This document shows, piece by piece, positions 28,235-39,353 of a stretch of DNA of 64,000 nt (position 1 is its first letter; every line of letters starts with the position of its first letter). A model generated the notes under the pieces. That model made no database searches. It was not told the origin of the DNA and was given only the letters and a program-made list of their open reading frames with translations. This DNA comes from Alkanindiges hydrocarboniclasticus (lineage in GTDB: Bacteria > Pseudomonadota > Gammaproteobacteria > Pseudomonadales > Moraxellaceae): contig NZ_MLCN01000023.1 in assembly GCF_001982605.1 (NCBI RefSeq), positions 124,001-188,000 of the forward strand. The letters are read 5' to 3'. Position numbers and translations under genes: made by a program.

Positions 28235-28321
28235 TGGTCCCGGGGGTCGGACTCGAACCGACACGTCATCTCTGACAGTGGATTTTGAGTCCACCGCGTC
28301 TACCAATTTCACCACCCCGGG
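28235..28321 (-). tRNA. tRNA-Leu (anticodon CAA)
   Basis: This 87-nt tRNA is on the minus strand. The acceptor stem CCCGGGG pairs with CCCCGGG, and the CCA end is encoded. The anticodon stem GTGGA/TCCAC encloses a loop with CAA, reading UUG codons. A long variable arm and the T-loop TTCGAGT identify a class II leucine tRNA. Confidence 0.95.
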
Positions 28322-28341
28322 TGGAGTAGTTATGGGTTGCT

Positions 28342-28369
28342 ATCTTAGCGGCCCTAGAATTATTGTCAA
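28342..28369 (-). promoter_or_regulatory. Promoter of tRNA-Leu
   Basis: On the minus strand a consensus -35 TTGACA (28364-28369) is followed after 16 bp by a -10-like TAAGAT (28342-28347), about 20 bases before the tRNA 5' end. Confidence 0.6.
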
Positions 28370-28400
28370 GCACAATGGGTCGGCTTTTAGGCTGTTTGAT

Positions 28401-28429
28401 TAGTTTTTGACTTTTCAATTCGTTATAAT
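28401..28429 (+). promoter_or_regulatory. Probable queA promoter
   Basis: A perfect -10 TATAAT (28424-28429) lies 30 bases before the queA start, with a weak -35 TAGTTT 17 bp upstream. It is divergent from the tRNA-Leu promoter. Confidence 0.5.
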
Positions 28430-28459
28430 TCCGGCTCTTTTGGCTGTAATGCTGTGCCC

Positions 28460-29494
28460 ATGCAATTATCTGATTTTTCTTATGACCTTCCGGACGAGCT
28501 GATTGCCCGTTATCCTCTGGCCACACGCAGTGCATCACGCCTGCTGTATTTAAATGCGCAGGGGCACACACAGGATTGCACCATCAAGCAGTTACCGGAA
28601 TTATTGCAAGCTGGTGATTTACTGGTGCTGAATGATACACGGGTAATCAAGGCGCGTTTACATGGCAGGCGGGCCAGTGGTGGCGCCGTTGAAGTATTGG
28701 TTGAGCGTATTACTGGTATAGATACCGCTTTGGCCCATATCAAAGCCAGTAATTCACCCAAAGCCGGAACGACCTTGTATCTGGCCAATGATCAACTGGA
28801 AGCACAGGTAGCGGGGCGGCAAAATAACCTGTATGAGCTACGCTTTAACCAGCCGGTATTAGCAGCGCTAGAGCAGTTTGGTGCGTTACCCATTCCACCG
28901 TATTTTAACCGGGCCGCCGATGAAACTGATGACGAGCGTTATCAAACCGTATTTCATAACCCGGACAAGGCTGCCAGTGTTGCTGCACCAACCGCCAGCC
29001 TGCATTTTGATGATGAGTTGCTGGCTGCACTGGAACAAAGCGGGATTAACAAAGCGTTTGTGACTTTGCATGTGGGTGCAGGTACTTTCCAGCCAGTGCG
29101 TACTGACAATATTGTCGAGCATGTGATGCACAGTGAATGGGGTGAAGTCCCACAAGCCACCGTTGAGCTGATTGCAAAAACCAAAGCAAATGGCGGCAAG
29201 ATTATTGCAGTTGGCACTACCGCAACCCGTGCGCTGGAGAGTGCTGCCAAAGCCAATCATGGTGAACTTAAGGCATGGTCTGGTGAAACGGATATTTTTA
29301 TTTATCCGGGTTACAGTTTTAAGGTGATTGATCGCTTGCTCACCAACTTTCACTTGCCGGAATCAACTTTGTTGATGCTGGTATCAGCCTTGGCAGGTCG
29401 TGATCCTGTATTAAAGGCTTATGAACATGCTATCAGGCAACAATACCGTTTCTTTAGTTATGGCGATGCCATGTTAATTGATAAAAAAATCTAA
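28460..29494 (+). CDS. queA: tRNA preQ1(34) S-adenosylmethionine ribosyltransferase-isomerase
   Basis: This 344-residue enzyme transfers the ribosyl part of SAM to preQ1 in tRNA during queuosine synthesis. The start [19 protein letters not shown], then [26 protein letters not shown] and [13 protein letters not shown] are conserved. ATG 28460 is chosen over GTG 28454 because it matches the family N-terminus. The tgt gene, which inserts preQ1, lies 1.4 kb downstream, separated by an unrelated minus-strand gene. Confidence 0.96.
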   Translation: MQLSDFSYDLPDELIARYPLATRSASRLLYLNAQGHTQDCTIKQLPELLQAGDLLVLNDTRVIKARLHGRRASGGAVEVLVERITGIDTALAHIKASNSPKAGTTLYLANDQLEAQVAGRQNNLYELRFNQPVLAALEQFGALPIPPYFNRAADETDDERYQTVFHNPDKAASVAAPTASLHFDDELLAALEQSGINKAFVTLHVGAGTFQPVRTDNIVEHVMHSEWGEVPQATVELIAKTKANGGKIIAVGTTATRALESAAKANHGELKAWSGETDIFIYPGYSFKVIDRLLTNFHLPESTLLMLVSALAGRDPVLKAYEHAIRQQYRFFSYGDAMLIDKKI

Positions 29495-29543
29495 GCGCTT
29501 AATGGGCTTGTTAACCGTTCAGCTTTTGATGAAAAAGGCGCAG

Positions 29544-30701
29544 CTATTGCTGAGCCAGTGAATTGGCTTCGTTTGAGGTTAGTGACAGGTTTTCCAGTAA
29601 TTCGGGCTGTATAATCGTTACCGGAGCAAAGCGCACCTGAAGCTTAACGGGTAGACCATTGCGGCCGGGTGACAGGCTTTTTTGGGCGGCCAGCACTTCC
29701 TGTTTACTGGGAGCAATATCGCCTTGCAGCATGACCCGGATTAATATGAAATTGTTATAGGGAATATACTGCACCTGATCAATAACATTGTTTTGCTTGG
29801 AAAATAAAACTTTAAGGTGTTTGGTGGTAGATGCTTGATAATGTTGTTTTTCTACTGTACCCAGCAGGTTTAAGGTCAAATAAACGGCCAGAAAGCTGAG
29901 CATAATCAGGCTAACAAAATTGCGTTTGATAAAAGCAATTGCGCTTTTTTCCACTTCTTCATCAGTTACACGGCGAAAACCGGCGATCCATAACACTAGT
30001 GATGAGCTAAACTGAATTGCCACCATATTGGTAAAAACCAGAATAAACGCCCCCAGCGCCAGTTTCCATTCAAAATGTGCCAGCAAAATACCCATGGCAA
30101 CCAAAGGTGGCACCAGTGCAGTGGCTACCGCTACACCAACCACAGCCACAGACAAACGTGCTGAAATTGATGCAAAAGCGCCAGCCGCACCGCCAGCCAG
30201 TGCAATCATTAAATCCATAGAATTGGGGCGGGTACGTGCTAGTATTTCTTCACTCATGGGCATGTTGTAATGAATCACGCCCAATAAAATGCCCACAGCA
30301 GCCAGCAGGCCAATTCCACCCAGCAGGGTTTTAAGCGAAGTACCCAGCAGAATCATGCGGTTATCAATGAGTGCTAGGGCAATACCGGAAATTGGACCAG
30401 TCATCATGGCGACCAGCATGGCACCAATCACCACTGCCGGAGAGTTGGCCAGTAACCCATAGCCTGCAATGACGCCCGCCAGAGTATTCATGATAAAAAA
30501 GGTTTTGCTGGGCAGCGCATTGGCCTGAATATTCAGCCGAACCTGTTTATGGTCAATTTTTTTATTGTTTTCACGTTTGGCCTGTTTATAACGTAACTTC
30601 TCTTTTAATAACTCGTATTTATCCTGTTCCGGATTATCAGAAATAATAATTGTCGGATCGGAGTCATCCTTATTGCCAATGTTTTCGTCGTTTTGGGCCA
30701 T
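29544..30701 (-). CDS. DUF389 family membrane protein
   Basis: This 385-residue membrane protein has a charged N-terminal tail of about 65 residues. A hydrophobic domain (about 68-285) follows, with the DUF389 signatures SPAVVIGAMLVAMMTGPISG and ALAGGAAGAFASISAR. A soluble C-terminal domain ends it. The function is not established. It sits between queA and tgt on the opposite strand. Confidence 0.85.
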   Translation of the reverse strand: MAQNDENIGNKDDSDPTIIISDNPEQDKYELLKEKLRYKQAKRENNKKIDHKQVRLNIQANALPSKTFFIMNTLAGVIAGYGLLANSPAVVIGAMLVAMMTGPISGIALALIDNRMILLGTSLKTLLGGIGLLAAVGILLGVIHYNMPMSEEILARTRPNSMDLMIALAGGAAGAFASISARLSVAVVGVAVATALVPPLVAMGILLAHFEWKLALGAFILVFTNMVAIQFSSSLVLWIAGFRRVTDEEVEKSAIAFIKRNFVSLIMLSFLAVYLTLNLLGTVEKQHYQASTTKHLKVLFSKQNNVIDQVQYIPYNNFILIRVMLQGDIAPSKQEVLAAQKSLSPGRNGLPVKLQVRFAPVTIIQPELLENLSLTSNEANSLAQQ

Positions 30702-30907
30702 AGTTAACGCTTTACCTGAACACTAAAAGGAAAAAACCTGAGGTTTAGAAAGCCTCATGATTTTAAATGCCTGAATAACCTTAATATTGCCTGTGCTCAA
30801 ATATAGGCGCTAGCACTTCTTTGTATAATCAACGACAATATGGGTCTGGTTTTAAAAGTCGTTTAAAAATCGGTGAACTGTTTCTTCGCTGGATTCATTT
30901 AGGTTAA

Positions 30908-32029
<1,122 letters not shown>

Positions 32030-32079
32030 GGATAATCAGTTACTTAAATCCTAAAATGCATTTTAAATTAGCTTTTATG

Positions 32080-32106
32080 ATATGGCCTTTTACACAAGGG
32101 CCATAT
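32080..32106 (+). terminator. Possible terminator after tgt
   Basis: ATATGGCC and GGCCATAT form an 8-bp stem 50 nt after the tgt stop. The T tract is poor, so it may instead be an mRNA-stabilising hairpin. The rest of the 238-nt gap has no gene. Confidence 0.4.
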
Positions 32107-32267
32107 AATGTTGCATTTTAAAATCAAAGACTTTAAAAATGTAGACTTATATTTTTTTTATGAAGTTTTATTAATTAAATGTTAATATGCGACCCTTACC
32201 AAAGGAAGGTATAACAAGACGTAGAGAAATACGCACGGCTAAATAAACCATTTCGAGGAATTGCAAT

Positions 32268-33497
32268 ATGATAGAGGCTGAGTTGCCAAGCAACGAACCT
32301 GAACGCATCCATACCCTGCATCAGTACCAGATTATGGATACTGAGGATGAAGAGTGCTTCAATGATTTGGTTCAACTGGCTGCCAATATCTGTAATGTGC
32401 CCATTTCCATTATTAGCCTGCTGGACGACAAGCGTAGCTGGTTCAAGTCAGCCCATGGTGTGCCCCGTGGCGATGAAATAGACCGCAAGTTTAGTATTTG
32501 CAGCCATGCCATATTGCAGCCGGAAGTGTTTATTGTTGAAGACACCAGCCTTGATCCACGTTTTGTTGATAATCCGATTGTAACTGGCGACCTTAATGTT
32601 CGCTTTTATGCTGGCGCACCCTTAAAAACCAGCGACGGCCATCACTTGGGCACACTGTGTATTCTGGATTCCAAGCCACGCAAGCTGGAACCAGCACAAG
32701 TTGAAGGTCTGCGCATTCTGGCGCATCAGGTCATGGCTCATCTTGAGCTGCGCAAGTCACACCGTGCAGTTGAGGATTCCAACGATAAGCTAAAAGAAAT
32801 TAATGCCAGCAAGGACAAGTTTTTCTCAATTATTGCGCATGACCTGCGAGCACCGTTTCATGGCATTCTGGGGTTTTCAGAAGTTCTTGAAACCGAGATT
32901 GACGACCTTGATGAAAAGGGTATCCGGGATATTGCCGGTTACCTGCGTAGTACGGCACATGCCACATTCCGCTTGCTGGAAAACCTGCTGCAATGGGCCA
33001 TGTCTGAAGGTGGCGCTATTATTTACCGTCCGCTGGATGTGCAGATTGAACAGGTATTCCAGAAGGTATTTGAAGTACTGGGCGCGATGGCCCAGAAGAA
33101 AAATGTGGCCTTGCACAATGATGCTGACCCTCAGTTGACAGTATATGTCGACCTGAACATGATGACATCTGTACTGCAAAATCTGACGTCCAATGCCATT
33201 AAGTTTACCCATAATGGGGGCCACGTCTATTTATCTGCCCAAAAAGTAGATAATGAAATTCATATTTCTGTACGTGACACTGGCGTTGGCATGCCGCAAG
33301 AGCAAATCAAGGAATTCTTTATGCGCCAGCAACCCAAGAGCATTAAGGGTACTGATGGTGAAAAAGGCACTGGACTGGGCTTGTTGCTGTGCCGCCAGTT
33401 TGTGGAAAAAAATAACGGTAGAGTTGAGATTACTGCCAAGCCCAATGAAGGCACGACATTTACCATTATGATTCCCTATCGTCCGCCGCTATCCTGA
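32268..33497 (+). CDS. Orphan GAF-domain sensor histidine kinase
   Basis: This 409-residue soluble kinase has a GAF domain (about residues 25-160, including FYAGAPLKTSDGHHLGTLCI) and a HisKA dimerisation helix with phospho-acceptor H191 in FSIIAHDLRAPFHGILGF. The ATPase domain has N box NLTSNAIKFTHNGG, G1 VRDTGVGMP and G2 GTGLGLLLCRQF. No membrane segment and no response regulator are adjacent, so the signal is probably cytosolic and the partner is encoded elsewhere. A GAGGAAT ribosome binding site precedes ATG 32268. Confidence 0.92.
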   Translation: MIEAELPSNEPERIHTLHQYQIMDTEDEECFNDLVQLAANICNVPISIISLLDDKRSWFKSAHGVPRGDEIDRKFSICSHAILQPEVFIVEDTSLDPRFVDNPIVTGDLNVRFYAGAPLKTSDGHHLGTLCILDSKPRKLEPAQVEGLRILAHQVMAHLELRKSHRAVEDSNDKLKEINASKDKFFSIIAHDLRAPFHGILGFSEVLETEIDDLDEKGIRDIAGYLRSTAHATFRLLENLLQWAMSEGGAIIYRPLDVQIEQVFQKVFEVLGAMAQKKNVALHNDADPQLTVYVDLNMMTSVLQNLTSNAIKFTHNGGHVYLSAQKVDNEIHISVRDTGVGMPQEQIKEFFMRQQPKSIKGTDGEKGTGLGLLLCRQFVEKNNGRVEITAKPNEGTTFTIMIPYRPPLS

Positions 33498-33551
33498 TTA
33501 TGGTACAGGTGTAGGCTGGTAACTTGCGTGCCGGCCAACCAGCCATCAATG

Positions 33552-33588
33552 AAAAAGCGCATTACCAGTTGGGTGAATGCGTTTTTTT
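33552..33588. terminator. Terminator between the kinase and SIMPL genes
   Basis: CGCATT / AATGCG with flanking A5 and T7 runs forms a hairpin between convergent genes, so it can serve both strands. Confidence 0.75.
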
Positions 33589-33608
33589 AGGCCTGTTTTT
33601 TTGTGAAA

Positions 33609-34361
33609 TTATTGAATTCCATAATTAACGGTAACCACTACCCGGGCCATTTTATCAATGGTGCTGGTATTGTATTCACCGCCATATTCATCAGAACCGG
33701 TAGACAGTGGCGCATTAATCTGGAACACGCCCTGTGAGGCCGAGCGCATATTGCCTACGGTAACATCGCCACTTTTGGCAAATTCCAGCGCCCGTTCATG
33801 GGCATTCTTGGTGGCTGCGGCAATCAGCGACAGTTTAATACCTTCAATGTTAGACACCAGATATTGCGTGTCGTTGCGCTCAACAGTCATGCCATTAACA
33901 ATCATCTGGTTAACCAGATTGTTGAGTTTTCCTGGAATACTGACATCATTAAAGACAGCACCCAGTCGTTGGGTCAGGGTATAGCCCACAATACGGCTTT
34001 CACCATGTTGTTCATCGCGCTGATAAACTGGTTCGGATGTCCAGTCATATTGCTGCAACTGGCTGGCGCTAATGATTTTTGAGGCGATTAACTGGCTTTT
34101 GGCCTGCGCTACACTCTGCTGAAGCTGGGGCAGGGCATCACTAACACTGGCGGCATAAGCAGTAATACTAATGCTCCACAGTGCCTTGTCGGCCTTAACG
34201 GCTTTTTCAGCCGTGCCCTTAACCGTAATGCTTTCACGTGAGTTGGCCACTTGCTTGGCACTATAAGCTAAAATCAGTGCCGAAATAATAAAACCCAGTG
34301 CCAGCAAGGTACCCAGACTTAACCACGGTAACAGGGGAGAATTATTGCTATGATTATTCAT
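33609..34361 (-). CDS. SIMPL (DUF541) domain periplasmic protein
   Basis: This 250-residue protein has an N-terminal membrane anchor or signal (about 12-36), then a SIMPL domain starting SRESITVKGTAEKAVKADKA and ending with DKMARVVVTVNYGI. Conserved features include YTLTQRLGAVFND and AHERALEFAKSG. SIMPL proteins are periplasmic or membrane-tethered and linked to oxidative stress tolerance in some bacteria; the role here is unproven. Confidence 0.85.
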   Translation of the reverse strand: MNNHSNNSPLLPWLSLGTLLALGFIISALILAYSAKQVANSRESITVKGTAEKAVKADKALWSISITAYAASVSDALPQLQQSVAQAKSQLIASKIISASQLQQYDWTSEPVYQRDEQHGESRIVGYTLTQRLGAVFNDVSIPGKLNNLVNQMIVNGMTVERNDTQYLVSNIEGIKLSLIAAATKNAHERALEFAKSGDVTVGNMRSASQGVFQINAPLSTGSDEYGGEYNTSTIDKMARVVVTVNYGIQ

Positions 34362-34531
34362 GGTTTTTTCCTGTGTGAATTCGCTTCATTCAGGGTGAAG
34401 CTATTTAATTGTTGAAAATGGGATTGTTGAAAAATAGCATTCATCATACTAAAGCAGCACACTGACAAGCTGTGGTTTTGTAGTATTCATGAAGCAATGG
34501 TAGTGATAATAATGAGGGCAAGGATTATCCA

Positions 34532-37312
34532 ATGGCAGAAATAACAATGGAAAACACCGTAGAGATTCATCCGGCGCAACTGGAACGCACACTGACAGCC
34601 AGCAACTATGCGCGGCAGGTGATGCAGCAATTGCCAGAGCTGTGGAAACAGGATTATGCCATTGACCAGTTTTTACCCACTTTGACGACCGAACAGCTTG
34701 ATGCACTGGTGCAGCATAATCTTGGTTGCTGTACGGATGAAGCCACATGGATGCAAAAATCCCGGCAACTGCGTGCACGCTTGATGCTGCGCTGGATCTG
34801 GCAGGATGCCAATGAACTTACGAGTGTGGTGCAGCTCACCCGTGAGTTGTCAGATTTTGCCGATGCCTGTATTCGTTCCGCAGTTGTGCTGGCAAAGCAG
34901 CCTTTGGTAGCCCGTTATGGCGAGCCGATTGGTGATGACGGGCAGGTGCAGGATTTAATCGTAATTGGCATGGGCAAACTGGGCGCACAGGAGCTTAATC
35001 TGTCCAGTGATATTGACCTGATTTTTGCCTTTGATGAATCTGGTGCTACCAATGGCCGAAAATCAATTGATAACCAGCAATTCTGTATTCAGTGGGGGCA
35101 AAGTGTTATCCGCCTGCTGGATCAGGTTAGCGCAGATGGTTTTGTGTTCCGGGTGGACATGCGGTTGCGTCCCTGGGGCGACGGCAGTGCATTGGCCATT
35201 AGCCATGCGGCCCTGGAACGTTATCTGGCGCAGCATGGCCGTGAATGGGAGCGCTATGCCTGGATTAAAGCGCGTGCCATTACCGGGGGCAAGGCTGGGC
35301 AACTGCTGATGGATATGACCCGGCCTTTTGTCTATCGGCGCTATGTGGATTACACCGCATTTGCGGCCATGCGTGACATGAAAGCCATGATTGAGCGCGA
35401 AGTCCAGCGTCGTCACAGTGAAGATGATGTCAAGCTGGGTGCAGGGGGCATTCGTGAAATTGAGTTTATTGTGCAGGTGTTCCAGCTGATTTATGGCGGC
35501 GCACGACGTGAACTGCGGGTCAAGCACTGCCTGACTGCCTTGCAACGGCTGGGTGAGATCGGACTGCTTGAAATGGCAGATGTAGAAGCCCTTAAAAAAA
35601 GCTACCTATTTTTAAGGCGTCTGGAACATGCCATTCAGGCGATGGATGACCAGCAGACCCAGGCGCTACCCACCCAGGCTGAAATTCAGGCCCGTATTGC
35701 ACAGGTTCTTCATTTTAAGGACTGGCCTGACTTTCTACAAACCTTGCAACAAGTGCGGCAGGTGGTAAGCCAGCAGTTTGCCCAGTTAATCAGTGACCGC
35801 ACAGAAACGGTAGAAAACAACAATAATTCAGAATCGCTTAGTGCCTTGCAGCAAAAAGTGGATGAACCTGCATGGCAACTTGTGCAGAATTTCTGGAACA
35901 GTAGCAGCATTAAAAAACTACCGGAAAGCGCCCGTTTGCGGCTGGATGCTTTCTGGCCTGCCTTGACCCGGATTTTATTAAAAAAACAAAACCCGCAACT
36001 GGCTTTAACCCGCCTGATTCCCTTGGTTGAAAGTATTTTAAGACGCAGTGTTTATCTGGTCATGCTGGTGGAAAATCAGGGCGCCTTGCAGCGGCTGGTG
36101 GATATTGTGTCAGTCAGCCCGTGGATTGCGGAAGAATTAACCCATTATCCGGTGTTGCTGGATGAGTTTTTATCCACGGATTTTGAGCTGTCATCCCGTC
36201 GTGATCTGGAAGATAGCCTGCGCCAGTTGCTGCTACGGGTAGAACGGGATGATATTGAAGAGCAAATGCGCGTGCTGCGGTTATTTAAGAAAAGTCAGGT
36301 ACTGGCCGTAGCAGCCAGTGATGTGCTGGCCGAGCGCCCTTTGATGAAAGTGTCCGATGCACTCACCGATATTGCCGAGGTGGTGTTACAGGCCAGTTTA
36401 CATCTGGCGCTGGACAGCGTGTATGCGCGGCATGGCCTACCCAAACGCAGTAATGGCGAAGTCCTCACACTGGATGCAGCAGCATTTGCGGTGGTGGGTT
36501 ATGGCAAGCTGGGCGGTATTGAGCTGGGCTACGGTTCAGACCTTGATCTGGTGTTTTTGCATGATGTCGATGAGCAGTCAGACACCGATGGCAAAAAAAC
36601 CATTAGTGGCATGGAGTTTTGTGTCAAGGTGGCGCAAAAGCTGATGTCACTACTGACCACGCAAACACTGGATGGCCGTGCTTATGAAGTGGATACACGG
36701 CTGCGGCCATCCGGGCAGGCCGGCGTACTGGTGTCCAGCCTGAATGCCTTTGCGCATTATCAGGAAAAAAGTGCATGGTTGTGGGAGCATCAGGCACTGG
36801 TTCGGGCACGCAGTATTGCCGGGGATTTGCTGGTTCGGCAGCGTTTTGAACATATTCGCCACCAGATTCTGACGCGCCCGCGCGATGAAACATGGGTAAA
36901 ATCAGAAGTCAGGGATATGCGACAAAAAATGAAAGATCATCTGGGCTCAAGCCGTGAACAGCAAAAAGCCGGGATTTTTCATTTAAAACAGGACGCAGGT
37001 GGTATCGTTGATATTGAATTTATGGCACAGTATGCAGTGCTCGCTTGGAGCGGGACGAATCCAGATCTCGCCCGTTTCTCCGATAATGTACGCATCCTTA
37101 ATGACACTGCAACAGCAGGCTGCTTATCCCGTAGCGATGCTGATGCCTTGACTGCCGCGTACTTGCGTGAACGTACCGAAAGCCACCGGCTAGCACTTGC
37201 CCAGCAATCCATGCAAGTCAATGCTGCCGACTGGTTTGAGACCCGCAAGGTCGTTTGCACATTATGGCAACGTTTGATTGATCCCGCCGCTATTGAAGGA
37301 CTGGATCACTAA
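34532..37312 (+). CDS. glnE: Bifunctional glutamine synthetase adenylyltransferase/deadenylase
   Basis: This 926-residue regulator adds or removes AMP on glutamine synthetase in response to nitrogen status. Two nucleotidyltransferase modules are visible: GMGKLGAQELNLSSDIDLIF (residues 147-166) in the deadenylase half, and GYGKLGGIELGYGSDLDLVF near 655-675 in the adenylyltransferase half. Each is followed by a helical domain. The length is typical. An AAGGA ribosome binding site precedes ATG 34532. Confidence 0.97.
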   Translation: MAEITMENTVEIHPAQLERTLTASNYARQVMQQLPELWKQDYAIDQFLPTLTTEQLDALVQHNLGCCTDEATWMQKSRQLRARLMLRWIWQDANELTSVVQLTRELSDFADACIRSAVVLAKQPLVARYGEPIGDDGQVQDLIVIGMGKLGAQELNLSSDIDLIFAFDESGATNGRKSIDNQQFCIQWGQSVIRLLDQVSADGFVFRVDMRLRPWGDGSALAISHAALERYLAQHGREWERYAWIKARAITGGKAGQLLMDMTRPFVYRRYVDYTAFAAMRDMKAMIEREVQRRHSEDDVKLGAGGIREIEFIVQVFQLIYGGARRELRVKHCLTALQRLGEIGLLEMADVEALKKSYLFLRRLEHAIQAMDDQQTQALPTQAEIQARIAQVLHFKDWPDFLQTLQQVRQVVSQQFAQLISDRTETVENNNNSESLSALQQKVDEPAWQLVQNFWNSSSIKKLPESARLRLDAFWPALTRILLKKQNPQLALTRLIPLVESILRRSVYLVMLVENQGALQRLVDIVSVSPWIAEELTHYPVLLDEFLSTDFELSSRRDLEDSLRQLLLRVERDDIEEQMRVLRLFKKSQVLAVAASDVLAERPLMKVSDALTDIAEVVLQASLHLALDSVYARHGLPKRSNGEVLTLDAAAFAVVGYGKLGGIELGYGSDLDLVFLHDVDEQSDTDGKKTISGMEFCVKVAQKLMSLLTTQTLDGRAYEVDTRLRPSGQAGVLVSSLNAFAHYQEKSAWLWEHQALVRARSIAGDLLVRQRFEHIRHQILTRPRDETWVKSEVRDMRQKMKDHLGSSREQQKAGIFHLKQDAGGIVDIEFMAQYAVLAWSGTNPDLARFSDNVRILNDTATAGCLSRSDADALTAAYLRERTESHRLALAQQSMQVNAADWFETRKVVCTLWQRLIDPAAIEGLDH

Positions 37313-37395
37313 GCAGTTGTCCTTCTGCATTTTAAAAGAAAAGCTTATATCTGGGCTTTTAAAGAATTCTTGTAAAAATTTGGAGTAACAACGCC

Positions 37396-38322
37396 GTGAG
37401 TATGGCTGAACGTGATGGTCTAATTTGGCATGATGGTAAACTGGTTGACTGGCGCGATGCAAAAGTTCATGTGTTAACCCATACCCTGCATTATGGCATG
37501 GGCGTGTTTGAAGGTGTGCGTGCTTATGAAACCGAGCAGGGCACTGTCATTTTCAAACTGCGCGAGCATACCCAGCGCCTGCTGAATTCAGCCCGTATCT
37601 TCCAAATGAAAGTGACTTATGATCTGGACGCATTGATGGACGCGCAAAAAGCCGTCGTGCGTGAAAACGGCTTAAAGTCCTGCTATTTGCGTCCGATTGC
37701 CTGGATTGGCTCAGAAAAACTGGGAATTGCTGCCAAAACCAATACCGTACATGTGGCGGTTGCGGCTTGGCCGTGGGGTGCTTATCTGGGTGCTGAGGGC
37801 ATGGAAAAAGGTATCCGGGTCAAAACCTCATCGTTTACCCATCACCAGCCTAACATTACCATGTGCAAAGCCAAGGCTGTGGGCAACTATCCGGTGTCCA
37901 TTCTGGCCAATCAGGAAGTAACCGCTTGCGGCTATGATGAGGCCATTTTGCTGGATCCACATGGTTTTGTGTGCCAAGGTGCTGGCGAGAATATTTTTAT
38001 TGTTAAGGATGGGGTATTGCACACGCCTGATCTGGGCTGTGGCGCACTGGACGGTATTACCCGTCAAACTATTATCCAGATTGCAACTGATCTGGGTATT
38101 AAAGTGGTTGAGCGTCGTATTACCCGTGATGAAGTCTATATTGCCGATGAAGCTTTCCTGACTGGTACTGCCGCAGAAGTAACGCCAATCCGTGAATATG
38201 ATGACCGTCCAATTGGTATTGGCAGCCGTGGCCCGATTACCGAGCAGCTGCAACGAATCTTCTTTGAAGCAGTGACTGGTAAGCGCGAAGAATACCGTCA
38301 CTGGTTAACGCCAATCGCCTAA
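37396..38322 (+). CDS. ilvE: Branched-chain amino acid aminotransferase
   Basis: This 308-residue PLP enzyme makes leucine, isoleucine and valine from their keto acids. It contains VLTHTLHYGMGVFEGVRAYE, the PLP lysine K160 (AKAVGNYP), the cofactor loop CQGAGENIFIVKDG and the DGITR phosphate clamp. GTG 37396 is chosen because GGAG at 37382-37385 lies 10 nt upstream; ATG 37402 is the alternative. In Acinetobacter this gene forms one border of the lipooligosaccharide outer-core locus, and a sugar cluster does follow here. Confidence 0.96.
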   Translation: MSMAERDGLIWHDGKLVDWRDAKVHVLTHTLHYGMGVFEGVRAYETEQGTVIFKLREHTQRLLNSARIFQMKVTYDLDALMDAQKAVVRENGLKSCYLRPIAWIGSEKLGIAAKTNTVHVAVAAWPWGAYLGAEGMEKGIRVKTSSFTHHQPNITMCKAKAVGNYPVSILANQEVTACGYDEAILLDPHGFVCQGAGENIFIVKDGVLHTPDLGCGALDGITRQTIIQIATDLGIKVVERRITRDEVYIADEAFLTGTAAEVTPIREYDDRPIGIGSRGPITEQLQRIFFEAVTGKREEYRHWLTPIA

Positions 38323-38399
38323 TAAACCTAAAACCTGACTTGTCTGAATTTTTAACTGGGCAGGTTGGGTTTTTTGGTTTTAGGCAGGTAGAAATCGCC

Positions 38400-39344
38400 A
38401 TGCAAATCTGCTACATCAGTGATGGTAAAGCAGGCCACCGGGCACAAATGCTGGGTCTGGTTGCTGGCCTTAAGCGTCAATCCTGTCCAGCTCATTTGAC
38501 TGAAATTGCAGTGCAGCAGTTGTCATGGTTTGGCTTGTTGCTCTGCTGGTTAAGCCATGGTTTGCTGAAGCGTTTGCCTACAGTGTTCAAGTCCTTGCCA
38601 CTGCCGGACCTGATTGCCGGGGTTGGTCATCGCACGCACTGGAAAGTCATTCTGGTTAAAAAAATCCTGCAACGCAAAAATCCACAGCTTAAATCCCTTA
38701 TTCTTATGCAGCCCAGCCTGCCACTTGGTTGGTTTGATTACCTGATTATTCCCAGACATGACCATCCACCGCTACAGGCCCGGGTACTGGTCACCGAAGG
38801 GGTTTTAAATCCGCTGACCAATGAGCAGCGCCATCAGGCTGGCCGTAATCTGGTTTTAATTGGCGGGCCATCCAAACGGCATGGCTGGTCAGAAGCAGAC
38901 CTGATAGCCCAGTTACAACACGTTATACAGCAGCATGGCCATGAGTCCTTAATTTTAAGCACTTCTCGCCGCACACCGGCTGGATTCTTACAGCATGAAT
39001 GTCTAAAGCAACTGCACTCTTCAAAACATTCCGCTATTACGGTTTATCCGGTAGAGCAAACGCCGGCTGGCTGGCTGTTTGAGCAACTACAACTGGCCAG
39101 TACGGTATGGGTAACTGAAGACAGTGTGTCCATGTTATATGAAGCACTCACCGCGGGTTGTACGGTACATTTAATTCAAATGCCGCGTCTTAAGCAGGAT
39201 CGCATTACCTGCGCAGTCGATGATTTGCTGGCACAGGGGCTGGTCAAAAGTTTAAGTAAAAAAGTCATTGATTCAGGGCATAAAATCACTTTGAATGAAG
39301 CTGACCGAGCAGCGCGCTGGCTTATTCATCATTTACAGGGCTAA
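38400..39344 (+). CDS. ELM1-family (GT-B-like) protein, first copy
   Basis: This 314-residue protein resembles the mitochondrial fission ELM1 family (PF06258), a group with glycosyltransferase-like fold that is common in bacteria. Shared features are ISDGKAGHRAQMLGL at the N-terminus, LVLIGGPSKRHGW, LILSTSRRTP and VTEDSVSMLYEAL. The start at ATG 38400 matches the family N-terminus; the longer frame to 38340 is unlikely. A similar protein lies three genes downstream. A role in core or cell-wall sugar transfer is inferred from context. Confidence 0.82.
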   Translation: MQICYISDGKAGHRAQMLGLVAGLKRQSCPAHLTEIAVQQLSWFGLLLCWLSHGLLKRLPTVFKSLPLPDLIAGVGHRTHWKVILVKKILQRKNPQLKSLILMQPSLPLGWFDYLIIPRHDHPPLQARVLVTEGVLNPLTNEQRHQAGRNLVLIGGPSKRHGWSEADLIAQLQHVIQQHGHESLILSTSRRTPAGFLQHECLKQLHSSKHSAITVYPVEQTPAGWLFEQLQLASTVWVTEDSVSMLYEALTAGCTVHLIQMPRLKQDRITCAVDDLLAQGLVKSLSKKVIDSGHKITLNEADRAARWLIHHLQG

Positions 39345-39353
39345 TGAACAAAC

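Noticed and set aside
32186-32256. Sequence vaguely resembling part of a cyclic-di-GMP (GEMM) riboswitch before the histidine kinase
   Set aside because: Only scattered words such as GACG and CGGCTAA match; the conserved first half and the tetraloop-receptor arrangement are missing. A covariance-model search would settle it.
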